Shown here: one piece after another, positions 1-10,132 of the stretch | Layout of the letters: each line of letters starts with the position of its first letter | Numbering within the stretch: position 1 is the first letter of the stretch | Assembly (NCBI GenBank): GCA_031002005.1 | Contig: JARYHS010013630.1 | Span: 33,009,504-33,073,503, forward strand | Direction of reading: 5' to 3' | Origin: Vandiemenella viatica | Lineage: Eukaryota > Arthropoda > Insecta > Orthoptera > Morabidae | Length of the DNA: 64,000 nt | Translations under genes and position numbers: made by a program | Notes under the pieces: generated by a model | The model's database searches: none | Seen by the model: only the letters and a program-made list of their open reading frames with translations | Told to the model about the DNA's origin: nothing

Positions 1-355
1 GTCTATGACTAAGTTCTAAGCGGATGTTGACTCCTGTGGCACGCGCAGGTCATGGCACGAAGTAACGGAACTTACCACACAATTCGTGTGGCTATATAGA
101 AATTAACTAGCCACGAAAATAACATTTTTTTTCAACGGTTTTTAACTTAAATTGTTTGAATCCGTCTAACTTGGAGACCATCAGACCTGTTCAGAATGGA
201 TTTCGATCCCCCGAGTATATGTTGAAGGGTAATTACTCCATATGTCTGTGTTACAATTATTTCTTCAAAATGAACACTAGGTATCTAGAAATTAACGCGG
301 AATCATATGTGAATATCTTTTAAATATTATAATTTTGTGCATTGTTTAACAGTTT

Positions 356-425
356 CAGCGTAGTGTATCCGGTAAGGTACTAACTTCTCATTTTGCGAAC
401 CCGGGTTCAAATCCCCATACTGCCA
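356..425 (+). repeat. tRNA-like pol III promoter module in left arm
   Basis: The stretch has a B-box match GGTTCAAATCC at 404-414 and an A-box-like TAGTGTATCCGG about 40 bases upstream, followed by a T-rich run. This is the layout of a tRNA-derived SINE head. It does not fold into a full cloverleaf by eye, so it is not called as a tRNA gene. Confidence 0.55.
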
Positions 426-867
426 AATATTTTTATTTCTTTTTTTATATGCAGTCATCATTGAGCATTGATTTTATTTCATTTAAAATTCATTTACGAA
501 TTTTTATTATGCAAAATAACTTTAAAAACAAAATATTACAGAATATACAGTCCCAACTTTTTTTTTTTTTTAGAAAATTATTTAATTGTTTATGTTTTTT
601 TTAATGAAACAGGTATATTTCATGTTCATCGTTTCTATACTTGTATCTCTACAATTAATATCGAAAAGTAAATATATTACAGCCATAAGGTCGGGGTTTT
701 TCCCCCGTACCACAGTTATACTTATTTCCGTTCAGTGGTGGTAGCATGTAAATGTTTGAAACTAACATAATGTCTGTTATTTCGCATGATAAAAATTCGT
801 AAATGAATTTTAAATGAAATAAAATCAATGCTCAATGATTACTGCATATGAAAAAAGAAATAAAAAT

Positions 868-948
868 ATTTGGCAATATGTGGATTTGAACCCGGGTTCG
901 CAAAATGGGAAGTTAACGCCTTACCGCATACACCACACTGAAGATTTA
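868..948 (-). repeat. tRNA-like pol III promoter module in right arm
   Basis: This is the mirror copy of the module in the left arm. The B-box GGTTCAAATCC reads on the minus strand at 882-892, and the flanking bases match the left arm with scattered substitutions. Confidence 0.55.
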
Positions 949-1194
949 AAACGATGTACTAAAATTATAGTATTTAAAATGTATTTACATATGTTTCCGC
1001 GTTAATTTGTCGATATCCAGGGCTCATTTTGAAGAAATAATTGTAACACAGACATATGGAGTAAATACCCTTCAACATATACTCGGGGGATCAAAATCCG
1101 TTCTGAACAGGTCTGATGGTTCCCAAGTAAGACATCAAACGCACCAGTTATGTTTTAGTGAAGATGTTATCATTTTTATTGGTTAACTTAATGG

Positions 1195-1275
1195 GATTCA
1201 CATCGAGCCTGGTGAGTGAGCAATAAAGGTTCGGGTTCGATCCCCGCTCCTGATTGTTTGCCGAAATCATAGAAG
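1195..1275 (+). repeat. Short tRNA-like SINE fragment
   Basis: A tRNA-like head is visible (GGTTCGATCCC near 1231-1241, preceded by GCCTGGTGAGTGAGC). Its sequence differs from the module in the nearby inverted repeat. No tail or target duplication could be recognised. Confidence 0.35.
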
Positions 1276-1716
1276 GCAAATACCTGCAGAGTTTCCTCAA
1301 GAGGCCATAACCTAATACCATTGTTTCTACAAAAAAAAATACTGGAATCTATGATTGAGTGTGACAGCATACTTGGAAGGTCACTGTTAGCACATATTTC
1401 CGAAGCTTATTCCCAACAAGAAATGGTAATGTTTAATAATATCAACTTTAGTTATTCACTGTTGTGATAAATCTTTAATTACAATTTTAGAATAATTTTG
1501 AGAGCTTACATTTTTACTTAAGGTCACCAGTAGATGCCTGCCTGCTCTCGGTCAAAGAACGCAATACTAATCTGCGGATAGTTACCAACACCGTGTTTGG
1601 TCCATCATCAAAAAAATTATTTTACTTTGCTGTGTGAGCTGGACGCGGTCTGTGATTCTACCCTTTTCTTCTTTATAGAATGAAACATCTACGAGACGAA
1701 CTACGTAATTGTTCCA

Positions 1717-4700
1717 GTTAGACACAGGGGCGCCGACTCTGTGGGTGCTCGGGGGCTTCAGCACCCACGAGAAATAACTAGTGGGTGCGGGGCACCCATG
1801 AACAAAGATATCGAAAGTAATCTGAAATCGACTTTGAGAGATAACTTTATTACCGACTCACAAGCCACGTGGCAAGGGTGAGACTTCTCGACGAGCTTGC
1901 ACGACGGGGTCTCATACCCAAGGAGAATACCTAAAACCAACTAGTAAGTGGTAGGTATGATCTGTGACGAGCACGTAAAGCAACTCGCCTCCGCCCTCCG
2001 TCGCGCCACTCCCGTTTTCCGCTGCTGCGGCTAGAGGCTCTGACAGCCTACTAAATAAAGCGCATGCTTCGAGATCGCGACGCGCGTGTTGTTATTTGGT
2101 TATTTCAGAAAATTGGTTGCTTAGATGTACAAGTTCGTCGTTAGAAATCGTGAGATGTCCAAATCTGAACCTAACACTAGTAGCTCATCTCAACTTCTCG
2201 AAAAGTCTGATAAGAAAATGTTATTTCTGCAAATTCATGGGAAAAGAAGCAGTTTTCACAGTGGTAGACAATTTTTCCTTGGCCGTTTTATATTGGAGAT
2301 ATAGATGAAGTGTTTCGACCAATCTGTAAAGAAATCATATCTAGTGACATTTCTGCGCCGAAAAAATCGAGACTTGAGTCCACCAAGGCCTTCACTCAAA
2401 GTAACTTTTTTAATCCAGCAATAAAGCTTTAGAAATGTTTAAAAAGTATTGAAATTCTAACCTTCACCTTCTGACCTTTTTGTGTATTGCAGAAGGCCAG
2501 TTAAGAATGTGGCGCGAATGAACACTGCATTTTATCAAAAAATAAACTTGAAGATACGAAAATAGCTAGAACCGCCTTCTTAAAATTTATTTCAAATCTT
2601 AGTTTTTTAATTAACAGAGTCCTAGCTTTAAGGGGCCACGAGGACGAACATTCAAATTACATTCGATTCTTGAAGCTGCGATAACAGGATGTTGCGAGTT
2701 AAAGTCGTGGTTCCAACGCAGCGGATACAGATGGTTGTCACACGTTATCACTAACAAACTGTGTACAACTTTGATTGACGAAGTATTACATAGCATAATC
2801 AAACCAGTACAAAATGCTGTCTATTAATCAATTATGGGTGATGAAACTAGTGTTATTTCAAATAGTGAACAAGTCGCATTCTGTTTTCGGTTAAAATACA
2901 TGAATCTGTTATTTGTCATATGGCTAGGCAACTAAAGTAATACAGATAAATATATACAATACATACAAAGACTAGAACGATGGTAGCATTCACAAATCGA
3001 TGTCCATTTGTTGCAGCCATGCTATGAAGGAAGTTGCAGCACTGAAAACATAATGAAATGTTCCATCCTACTTTCAGAGAGGGCTGTGCTCCACTCTCTG
3101 GGAAGGAGCTCCGCAGTCACAGACAGGAGAATCCTAAGTCTCCACTTATAAGAGCATGGAGTTGTATTTGGCGTGGCCTGTTCTTAGGCGATTTATTTTG
3201 ACCCACTGGTCTCTCTTCATATGGAATCCCGGAAATCCAGTTGTAGGATCCTCAATATCTTGATGTTTCATAAATGCAGAATTCCAGCTTCACCGCCATA
3301 CATAAAACTACGATTATCGGTCTCTATAAAGCGGTATCCACAACATCCGAAAATATCTTTGAAATTTTCAATGACTTACCAACAAGATTCGACATAAATA
3401 TCAAGATGTGTAGGGGACTATGTACAGATGGCGCTGTTAATGTTAGTGGAGCGCATACTGGCCTTCAATCGTGGGTTAAAGCAGTCGAAGCAAGGGCAAT
3501 TCATGTGCATTGCATCGCTCATTCGTTACACCTGATTGTTTGAGACTCAATGGAAAAAGAGCTTGCAATAAGAGATTTTTTAGCGTTAGTAAGAGAGCTT
3601 ATTGCCTGTATGGTTCAGCGATACGCCAAGCTTGTTTTCAATCACTATAGGCAGTTGACGAAGCTGAAAACCACTCTCTGCGGCATATTTGCCCAGCAAT
3701 ATGGTGTTGTATATCTTCCTCGAAAACTATTCTAAACAATTATAGTAACCTGCTAAGTTTTTTGAACGACAGAAAAAGTGAAAAGATAATGCTCTTGCGA
3801 AAACATAATGTTTTTTAAAGTCTTCAGTCTTTTGAATCTCTTTCTACTATCAAATTTCTGATAGAAATTCTCTATCGTGTCGAAGCTCTGAATACAACTT
3901 TATGGAAAATTTCTTTGCACCTGCTAAAAGCTGCCATTCATATTAATACTAAAAATCACATTATATTATCCCAAAGAACTAAAGAAAAAATGCAAAACCT
4001 TTGGAAACTGACTGTGAACTTAGCTCTTATCTTGGAATTGGAAGAACCTAAAACTCCAAAAATAAAGAAGGATTTCTCAAAAGGTAGACGATTCATCAAG
4101 TAAACTTCACCAATTTACCTAGTCAGCTGACTTTATCGAAAAATATGTTTTGAAGTGTTAGATAAAGTCGTAGGCTGTATTAACAAGCGCTTTACTAAAA
4201 ATGATATGTCACATTTGAGTAACATGGAACTACAGTATTCCTTATTGAGCAAGCTGCAGATATGTCAAACAGTTCTACGTAGATAACTCTGATGTGGATC
4301 GTTTTATTCTTCATCGCAAAATGCTTTTAAATATTACACGAATAAAAAATGTCAGTCTGAAAAATGTGGAAGACATTGTTTCATTTATAATTTGTCATTT
4401 GTACTATGATAGGTATCCGTTCTTCATTGCATTTTTTACTAGTATTTTTTTCCTTCTACTTTGTATCTCTGTACTAATTGCTAGGGGACTTAAAACACAT
4501 GAAATAATAAAATTCTGAGTTCTACTAGGGGTACAAAATCATTAGTAGACTATTCACTATTCACTGTTATTATTGTTGATTATGTTAATCATACTAAACG
4601 GTCTGTAATCATTCTTTTATTTAGGCACACACACACACACACACATTACAATTCATAACTACATGTTTACTTCACAACAGTCAGACTACACGCCCTGCTC

Positions 4701-4995
4701 TTTGATTTACATCTCCAAAGGTATACTAGAACATTCTTCTCTGTAATCAATACCAGATGAAGTCAGATATAAATATACTGTACTCAACAGTTATAAACTT
4801 GAAAATCTGAAAGTTTGCTATCCAATCACGTTAAAAAGACCGGACCCATTTTATTGGCGTGGCATGGAATTTAGAAATGCTGTGCTAAGCTGCCTTATAA
4901 CTTGAAATCTACTGGAGGGATTTGGATACGATTATCATTATTACGCAAGACAAGCTGATGCCCGCGACTTCCTTAGTTTTCGTAAACACTTTTAA

Positions 4996-5030
<35 letters not shown>

Positions 5031-5202
5031 CGAAATCTTAAATATTTCTAGGATGAAAGATAGCATAATTTACTTCCAGCAAAATCAACATCTGCCAATA
5101 AAAACCTCTCAAAATCGGTTCACACACTTTGCCAATTCTTTTAAAACAAATGAGCATGAGCACCCATGAGGTTTTCTGAAATCCGGCGCCCCTGGTTAGA
5201 CA
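1717..5202. mobile_element. hAT DNA transposon, both ends and 8-bp target duplication present
   Basis: The element spans 1725-5194. It begins CAGGGGCGCCG and ends CGGCGCCCCTG, and it is flanked on both sides by the perfect 8-bp direct repeat GTTAGACA (1717-1724 and 5195-5202). That target duplication length is the hAT hallmark. GGGTGC/GCACCC motifs are repeated just inside the ends, as expected of subterminal transposase sites. The interior holds a decayed transposase of the DUF4371/ZMYM1-like type. A CA microsatellite (about 4625-4646) and a long T run (about 4998-5027) also lie inside. Confidence 0.9.
2480..4510 (+). pseudogene. Decayed hAT transposase (DUF4371/ZMYM1-like)
   Basis: Fragments in several frames line up with the ZMYM1-like hAT transposase family. 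The clearest is at 3274-3543, which has the catalytic-region signature GLCTDGAVNVSG followed by VHCIAHSLHLIV. Upstream, 2600-2880 reads like the DUF4371 start (RGHEDEHSNYIRFLKLR, then NSEQVAFCFR). Downstream, 4130-4200 gives FEVLDKVVGCINKRF. Stops and frameshifts separate these blocks, so no functional protein can be made. The expected order is BED-type finger, DUF4371 core and C-terminal dimerisation region; the first and last were not recognised. Its position inside the hAT ends supports the call. Confidence 0.75.
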
Positions 5203-5283
5203 CGAACAACTTGGCTGGCTCTATGTTTGTGAGAAGTGTTTCCCTCTGAGGCAGGGGTAACTTTATTACGATGCAAGCCGTAA

Positions 5284-5447
5284 GGGGGCTTCAATTAATT
5301 ACGTGAGGTAAAATAGGGGGAGGGGGGGAGTCGACGGAAATCGCACGTCATCTTTTTAATTATTTAATTCCTTGAACAGTAGAGCTAAAAAAACGCCACA
5401 GGGGGAGACCAGAATTCCGGAAAAACACATGACGTAATTAATGGCAC
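5284..5447. mobile_element. Small MITE-like element, possibly Harbinger/ISL2EU type
   Basis: Inverted ends are visible: AATTAATTACGT near 5296-5307 on the left and ACGTAATTAATGG near 5431-5443 on the right, each next to a G- or C-rich outer edge. The unit is about 165 bp and encodes nothing. The family name is by resemblance of the ends only, and no target duplication was fixed. Confidence 0.4.
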
Positions 5448-6843
5448 CCACTGAGACGACAATAGAAAAGCAACTGTGCTGCACCGAAATAGATTCTTTC
5501 TTATATTTTAACCAGGATGATTTATTGTGCCCTACCTATCTGCTAAAGGAACTGAACTTACGTGAAATCAGAAAAAAAACGAGAGATCCTATTGCCGGAG
5601 AATTAATTCTGCTTAAAAGTTATATCCATCCAGGATATAAGCGTTTCCATATTAGCTAGGAGTAATTAGGATTATCGTCGTCTGCCATTGTATAACTAAC
5701 AAATGCGAGACTCTCCCATCTGTCCATTAAGAGTAAACGATTTTTTAAAAAACTTTATCTGAGACTGTAGCACAGCGAAAACAGGCTTAGATGAGGCTTT
5801 CCTATCTTTCATCATGTGGAACTAGATTTTTAATTTGTTTTATTCGGCAACAGTGTCATTTGTAGGATTCCCTGGGTTTCAGAATCTAACCTTTCCATAA
5901 ATCACTTCAGACTTCCTGTGCAGAACGCCTCCGTTGTTTTTGCTAGCGTTGAATGTTTCTTGTTTCGTTAATTGGCAACAAGTTATGTGGCGTTCATAAA
6001 AAAAAAGTAGGGAATTTGATAAGAAGAATGTCTATCACATTCATGTTATGACTAACGTTAAACGATGGTTCGGCTAACTCTATAACGGATATAATTGCTA
6101 AATGCAGATGCGAAAATGAATTACTGTTGACTGTAATAGTTAACTTAAATATGTGACGAGATGCCCGTAATTAATACTGAAAATCGAAATGTTTTGCACG
6201 CCTCTTTACCTTAGTAACTTCAATTTGGGTTTCTCATATAAATTTTACCGTGCATTTTGTTTCATAAAGGCACGCTGGGCGCTACCTAGTAGCGAAACAT
6301 TGCACTTAGCGAGCCTATTCGTTTGGTAAGCTGTTTGTCTAAGAGATGCCGCTGCTACTAGTATTACGTTCTAACATTGCACCATCTTAATCACAATTCT
6401 TGCATTCCATTGTTTAATCATTCCCTTCATTTTGACGGATTGCATACGGAATTAACTATAGCAAATAAAGATCCGTATTTCATCAAAATGGAAGACCATT
6501 CCAAAGATTGTTTGTTTTGTGGACTGGAACAATTGACATTCACGGTAGCATTATACGCACCGCGATTAACAGCAGATATCCACAATCAAATTTGGCTTCC
6601 AAAGATTAAAAAAAAGTGCCCTTGGCATTATCTGCTGTATTGTCTTACAATTGGTGTTGGAATTATATTTATGCGAAACTTACAATTAGACAGCCAATTC
6701 TGAAACGTTTTAATGTTTTGAAATAAGTTGCTTTTATTGTATGCCATGGAAATAGTTTTCAATCCACAACTGATTTAACTGTCGTCAATTATCAATAGCA
6801 TATCATACATAATAATTACAGAAACATCTGCTGGAGAGCTACT
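5448..6843. other. Unassigned AT-rich sequence
   Basis: No gene, transposon end or clear repeat was recognised. A 108-codon open frame at 6377-6703 shows no recognisable domain, start context or splice signals and is not called as a gene. Confidence 0.4.
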
Positions 6844-8090
6844 TTTTTTTTTTTGCTGTTTCAGTCTTTAGACTGGTTTGATGCAATCCTCCATCCCTTC
6901 CTATCCTGTGCAAACCTCTTCATTTCTACATACCCCTTACAATCCACGTCCTCAATTATCTGCTTCATATATTCTAATCTCTGTCTACCTCTACAGTTCT
7001 TACCTTCGACTGTTCCCTCTACTAACAAATTAACCAATCCAGCATGTCTCAAACTATGACCTAAAAGCCTGTCTCTTCTCCCTGTAAGCTTCTTCCATAA
7101 ACTTCTTTTCTCACCCATCATTTCCAAAACTCGTTCATTTCTTACTTTGTCTGTCCACCTAATTTTTAGCATTCTTCTGTAGCACCACATTTCAAATGCT
7201 TCAAGTTTCTTTCTTTCCGGTATTCCTAAAGTCCATGTTTCGCTACCGTAAAGTGCTGTGCTCCACACATAGAGTTTTAAGAAGTTCTTTCTAATTCCTA
7301 GATCAATATTTGAAACTAAAAGCTTTCTCTTTTTCATGAAGGCTCTTTTTGCTAGTGCTATTCTGCTTTTAACATCATTCCTGCTTCGGCCATCGGTTGA
7401 AATTTTGCTTCCCAAGTAACAGAACTCACTCACTTCTCCTATTGCATCAGATCCTATTTTTATATTTAATCTGCTAGTATTGGTGTCATTTCTGCTACAT
7501 TTCATCACTTTTGTTTTACTTTGATTTATATTCAGTCCAAAATCTTCCTTCAGTATTTTGTTCATGCCATTCAATAACTTCTCAATATCCTCAGCCCTCT
7601 CTGCTAATAATACAATGTCGTCAGCAAATCGTAGCATACTGATTTTTTCTCCCTGAAAACTTATGCCACATGGAAATTTTTCTTTGACTTTCTTCATTGC
7701 TTCTTCTACATACAAATTGAATATTAACGGGGATAGACTACAACCTTGTCTCACACCCTTTTTAACTGATGCATGTCTCTCGTGATTCTCTACTTTTATC
7801 ACAGCCACTTGATTCTTATATAGTTTATAGAGGATTCTTCTATCTCAATACTTTAGACATGACTTCTTTAAAATTTTGAACATCTTGTCCCACCTAACAT
7901 TATCAAAAGCTTTTTCTAAATCAACAAATGCCATAAAAGTGTCTTTGTTTTTCTTGATCCGCCCTTCAAGTATTAATCTTAAAGACAGAATTGCTTCCCT
8001 TGTACCGAGATTTTTCCTAAACCCAAACTGATCTTCAACTACTATCTCTTCTACTACCCTCCTTTCCATCCTTCTGTATGTTATGTTTCA
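6844..8090 (-). mobile_element. RTE-like LINE, 5'-truncated, with poly(A) tail
   Basis: On the minus strand the element runs from the reverse transcriptase domain near 8090 to its tail, seen as a T run at 6844-6855. Two other copies of the same 3' end lie at 9.77-10.13 kb and 10.13-12.23 kb. The 5' half, including the endonuclease, is missing, as is usual for truncated target-primed insertions. Confidence 0.85.
6861..8069 (-). pseudogene. Reverse transcriptase of RTE-like LINE, one in-frame stop
   Basis: Non-LTR reverse transcriptase that would copy its own RNA at the target site. The coding sequence is continuous in one frame from 8069 to 6861 except for a single TGA at 7847-7845, after the motif VEDQFGFRK and the motif A segment MAFVDLEKAFDNVRWD. 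Downstream come RQGCSLSPLIFNLY (motif B), the intact catalytic LRFADD (motif C), then YLGSKI and the long C-terminal YGSETWTL...EAFEMWCYRRMLKIRW region. The stop sits where sister copies are expected to have a coding triplet, so it is a recent lesion. The frame opens without an endonuclease because the copy is 5'-truncated. Clade assignment is by eye. Confidence 0.85.
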
Positions 8091-8249
8091 GAATAAACAG
8101 GACTCAAGAGAAGCAGCTACGGTGTAACAAATAATATAAAATGACCCTTCAATAAAGGCAGAGACACTGGCTTTTGAGAATCTTTAAGAAGCTATCAGTA
8201 ATGATAGATTGAAATGAATATTTAAAATTTTAAAGATGTCTGGGATAGA

Positions 8250-8400
8250 AGAAAAGATGGAATAAAAATTTATGATCAATAAACACTATTTCTAGGTGAA
8301 GCAATTAAGAAATGGAAGACAAGCCTGAATAAAAAAGGATGAGTGTTCTACGATTTGCTGATGATATTGTCCTTTCAACGGATTAGAGTAAATATGCAAA
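8250..8400 (+). pseudogene. Reverse transcriptase relic around a FADD motif
   Basis: The plus strand reads FLGEAIKKWKTSLNKKG and then RFADDIVLS near 8353-8379, interrupted by stops. This resembles motif C of an RTE/BovB-type reverse transcriptase. It is followed by a poly(A) run at about 8422-8438. The piece is too short to place in a family. Confidence 0.45.
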
Positions 8401-8438
8401 GAAAGTACAGAACGACATTAAAAAAAAAAAAAAAAAAG

Positions 8439-9765
8439 GAATAAGAGAATTCAACTGACAGAAAAGACAAACGAAAAGGAGCTACGAAAAGCAACAGTAG
8501 AGTGAACTTGGAAAAAAGTGCTAAAAGAAATGAGAAACTATCTTATTAAGGTAGTAAAATTGCAACCCTTGGGTGAACTAAGGGCGATACTAAAAAGCAA
8601 CAATTTCTACAAACCTGAAAGCAGATCCGCATTTTATAGAATTAAAGAAGCAGAAATTCCGAACCTTAAAAAGGAACAGGAACAAGCAGAATATTTTATA
8701 TGAAGGAGAGAAACGATTCAAAACATTACGTTTGGACTTTGGAGCCTTAGAATCGATTCATTGTTCAGTATTTTGCGTCTTAATTTTCCCAGTTAACAAC
8801 TGTATTGGTGAATTTCATGGAAGAATGATTTTCACAATAGCCACGTGTATATTTCAGATTAAAAAGCAAATTATTTTATTTTAAAAGTTAAGCAGAATTT
8901 TCTAGCATATTTTACCGGACTTTTGATAGTGAAATTTGAAGTTGCTGCTAATCTGTAACAATGTTCTATTTTGACACGGACAGCAATAATTCTTTTTATA
9001 ACTGTATCAATTCCTTTTCTTCACATTAGAGCACCATATATTAACAAATCAATAAATAAATATATGATCTGCTAAACCATCTCTTAATTATGTAACGTTT
9101 TCCGGTAAATTCCTTTTGTCATTAGAACATATGAATTTTATGTTTTACTTTTATTTTTATTTTTAAACTTCTTTGTCACATCACTTTTCGAATCATAGCT
9201 GTTTCTGTTTTTTTCCGTAAACAATGGTACAAAAAGTATACCACCGTTCGAAATTAGTGTTTCAAGATTTGAAAAAATATCAGTCTTCAAACCGTATTGA
9301 TTATGCTTGTCTGTCTTTAAAAGAGCGTTTGTAGCACATGATAATTCCATACTTGATGAGTATGGAATTTCAGTCGAAGAATTTCGAGTTATGATTTACA
9401 ACATTTATGTTTCAGATAATTCTTTCTTTGGTGGATGGCAATACCTAATTTAAAAATCTGTTGTAAAACAAACAATTACTATAATTTCCATTTTTTCTGC
9501 TTAGCCTCCCGTGTTGCAATGTACCATCTCATCCAATCTCGAGGTAATATCTGCCTCTTAATGTACCCTTTACAAACTTACCCTATCAGTTAGCTATTTC
9601 ATTTAATACATAATTAATTATAGAACGTAATTTGTTTGTAAGTTATTTGTTAAAATAATAAATTGTTATTTACAGCAAACGGCAATGCATCTGTTGTTGC
9701 AATTACAAACATCAGTTGCCTTGCTGTTTGTATGAAATAGCAATCTATTATTTTATTTCATAAGC
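8439..9765. other. Unassigned AT-rich sequence with a short perfect hairpin
   Basis: No gene is supported. A perfect 10-bp inverted repeat with a 5-base loop (ATTCCATACT/AGTATGGAAT) lies at 9344-9368. Open frames at 8518-8703 and 9138-9350 lack recognisable domains. Confidence 0.4.
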
Positions 9766-10130
9766 TTTAATCTCTGTACACCTCTACATTTCTTTTCTTT
9801 TACTATTCCACCTGCTAACAAATTCACAATTCAGCATGTTTCAAAATGTAATCCACCATCTTGCCTCTGCTTTCTATGAATCTCTGCCACAAATACTTTC
9901 CTCGTCAATCACTTACAAAACAGTCCTTTAGAAATTAATTTTAAATTATCTTACATTGTACTGCATTTAAAAGGCTCCAATTTTTCTTTCTTATATTAAT
10001 GATGTACATCCATGAAGCTCCATGCTCCATATTATTCATAATGTTATTTCTGTGAGCTAAGTCAATATTTTGAAACGAAAACATTTCTCTTCTTATCTGT
10101 GCTATTCTTCTTTTTATATCAACGAATCAT
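9766..10130 (-). mobile_element. Old RTE-like LINE 3' fragment
   Basis: The sequence aligns by eye, with many substitutions, to the 3' coding part of the RTE-like copy at 6.9-7.3 kb (for example the block CTAATCTCTGTACACCTCTAC). It has no open frame and directly abuts the tail of another RTE-like copy. Confidence 0.6.
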
Positions 10131-10132
10131 CT

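Larger units (their letters stand above)
155..1137. repeat. Large inverted repeat (palindromic element) with about 360-bp arms
   Basis: The left arm (about 155-520) reappears as its reverse complement at about 776-1137, with roughly nine bases in ten matching by eye and a 255-bp AT-rich spacer between them. The match starts near CTTGGAGACCATCAGACC on the left and ends near GGTCTGATGGTTCCCAAG on the right. Each arm carries a tRNA-like promoter module, so the arms point opposite ways. No target duplication could be fixed. A third, single copy of the arm sequence lies near 52.3-52.45 kb, so the arm is itself a dispersed repeat. It could be a foldback element or two SINE-like units inserted head to head. 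Confidence 0.85.

Noticed and set aside
356..948. Real tRNA genes
   Set aside because: B-box matches are good, but no full cloverleaf with acceptor stem could be drawn, and the same sequence recurs as a repeat.
6377..6703. 108-codon plus-strand open frame
   Set aside because: Cys/His residues are scattered without a motif, there is no promoter, splice or poly(A) context, and the base composition is like its surroundings.
7845..8069. Separate small gene upstream of the RTE-like reverse transcriptase frame
   Set aside because: It is in the same frame as 7808-6861 and is separated only by one TGA; both are one reverse transcriptase.
9138..9350. 70-codon minus-strand frame ending in a Lys-rich tail, considered as a terminal exon of the micro-exon gene
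   Set aside because: No convincing acceptor in phase 1 was found before it, and two LINE copies and the gap lie between.
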